From assembly GCA_947253195.1 (NCBI GenBank), contig CAMXXM010000106.1, positions 1 through 5,555 on the forward strand: DNA of 5,555 bases, in the 5' to 3' direction. The notes under the pieces were generated by a model, which saw only the letters and a program-made list of their open reading frames with translations, made no database searches and was not told where the DNA came from. Below, in pieces: positions 5,543 through 5,555 of this stretch; the stretch's first letter is position 1; each line of letters begins with the position of its first letter. The stretch comes from an uncultured Porphyromonas sp. (GTDB lineage: Bacteria; Bacteroidota; Bacteroidia; Bacteroidales; Porphyromonadaceae). The position numbers and the translations under genes are program-made.

Positions 5543-5555
5543 TGAACTCTAAATC

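Overview
The window looks like a fimbrial (pilus) gene cluster from a member of the Bacteroidales, most likely Porphyromonas or a close relative. The evidence is two tandem proteins with the features of the Porphyromonas gingivalis Mfa1 major fimbrillin, a protein that fits the FimB/Mfa2 anchor family, lipoprotein signal peptides on the encoded proteins, and an upstream promoter matching the Bacteroidetes -7 consensus TAnnTTTG. Sampled GC is about 60-65% in most of the genes, which is high for the group and differs from P. gingivalis itself. The species cannot be fixed from this sequence.

Layout: all genes are on the minus strand, so they read from right to left. At 5555-5064 is a non-coding leader of about 490 bases. 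It holds an AT-rich palindrome, a GC-rich array of five short hairpins, a nested inverted repeat and the promoter. At 5063-3522 is an intact Mfa1-like major fimbrillin. At about 3517-1861 is a second Mfa1-type fimbrillin, broken by a one-base shift at a seven-A run and probably also lacking an in-frame start. Thirteen bases later, at 1847-846, is an Mfa2/FimB-like lipoprotein. At 764/743-1 is the first part (about 247 codons) of another lipoprotein, which runs off the left edge.

The order matches the known logic of these operons: shaft subunit first, then the anchor or terminator, then accessory lipoproteins. In P. gingivalis such proteins are exported as lipoproteins, matured by proteolysis and polymerised on the outer membrane, and Mfa2 anchors the fibre and limits its length. 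The unusual part is the second Mfa1-type gene. It aligns with the first at its N-terminal domain start and its C-terminal strands, differs strongly in the middle, drops to about 30% GC there, and is interrupted at a homopolymer. This could be a phase-variable or decaying alternative shaft subunit, or a sequencing indel. No mobile element, CRISPR array, tRNA or rRNA was seen.
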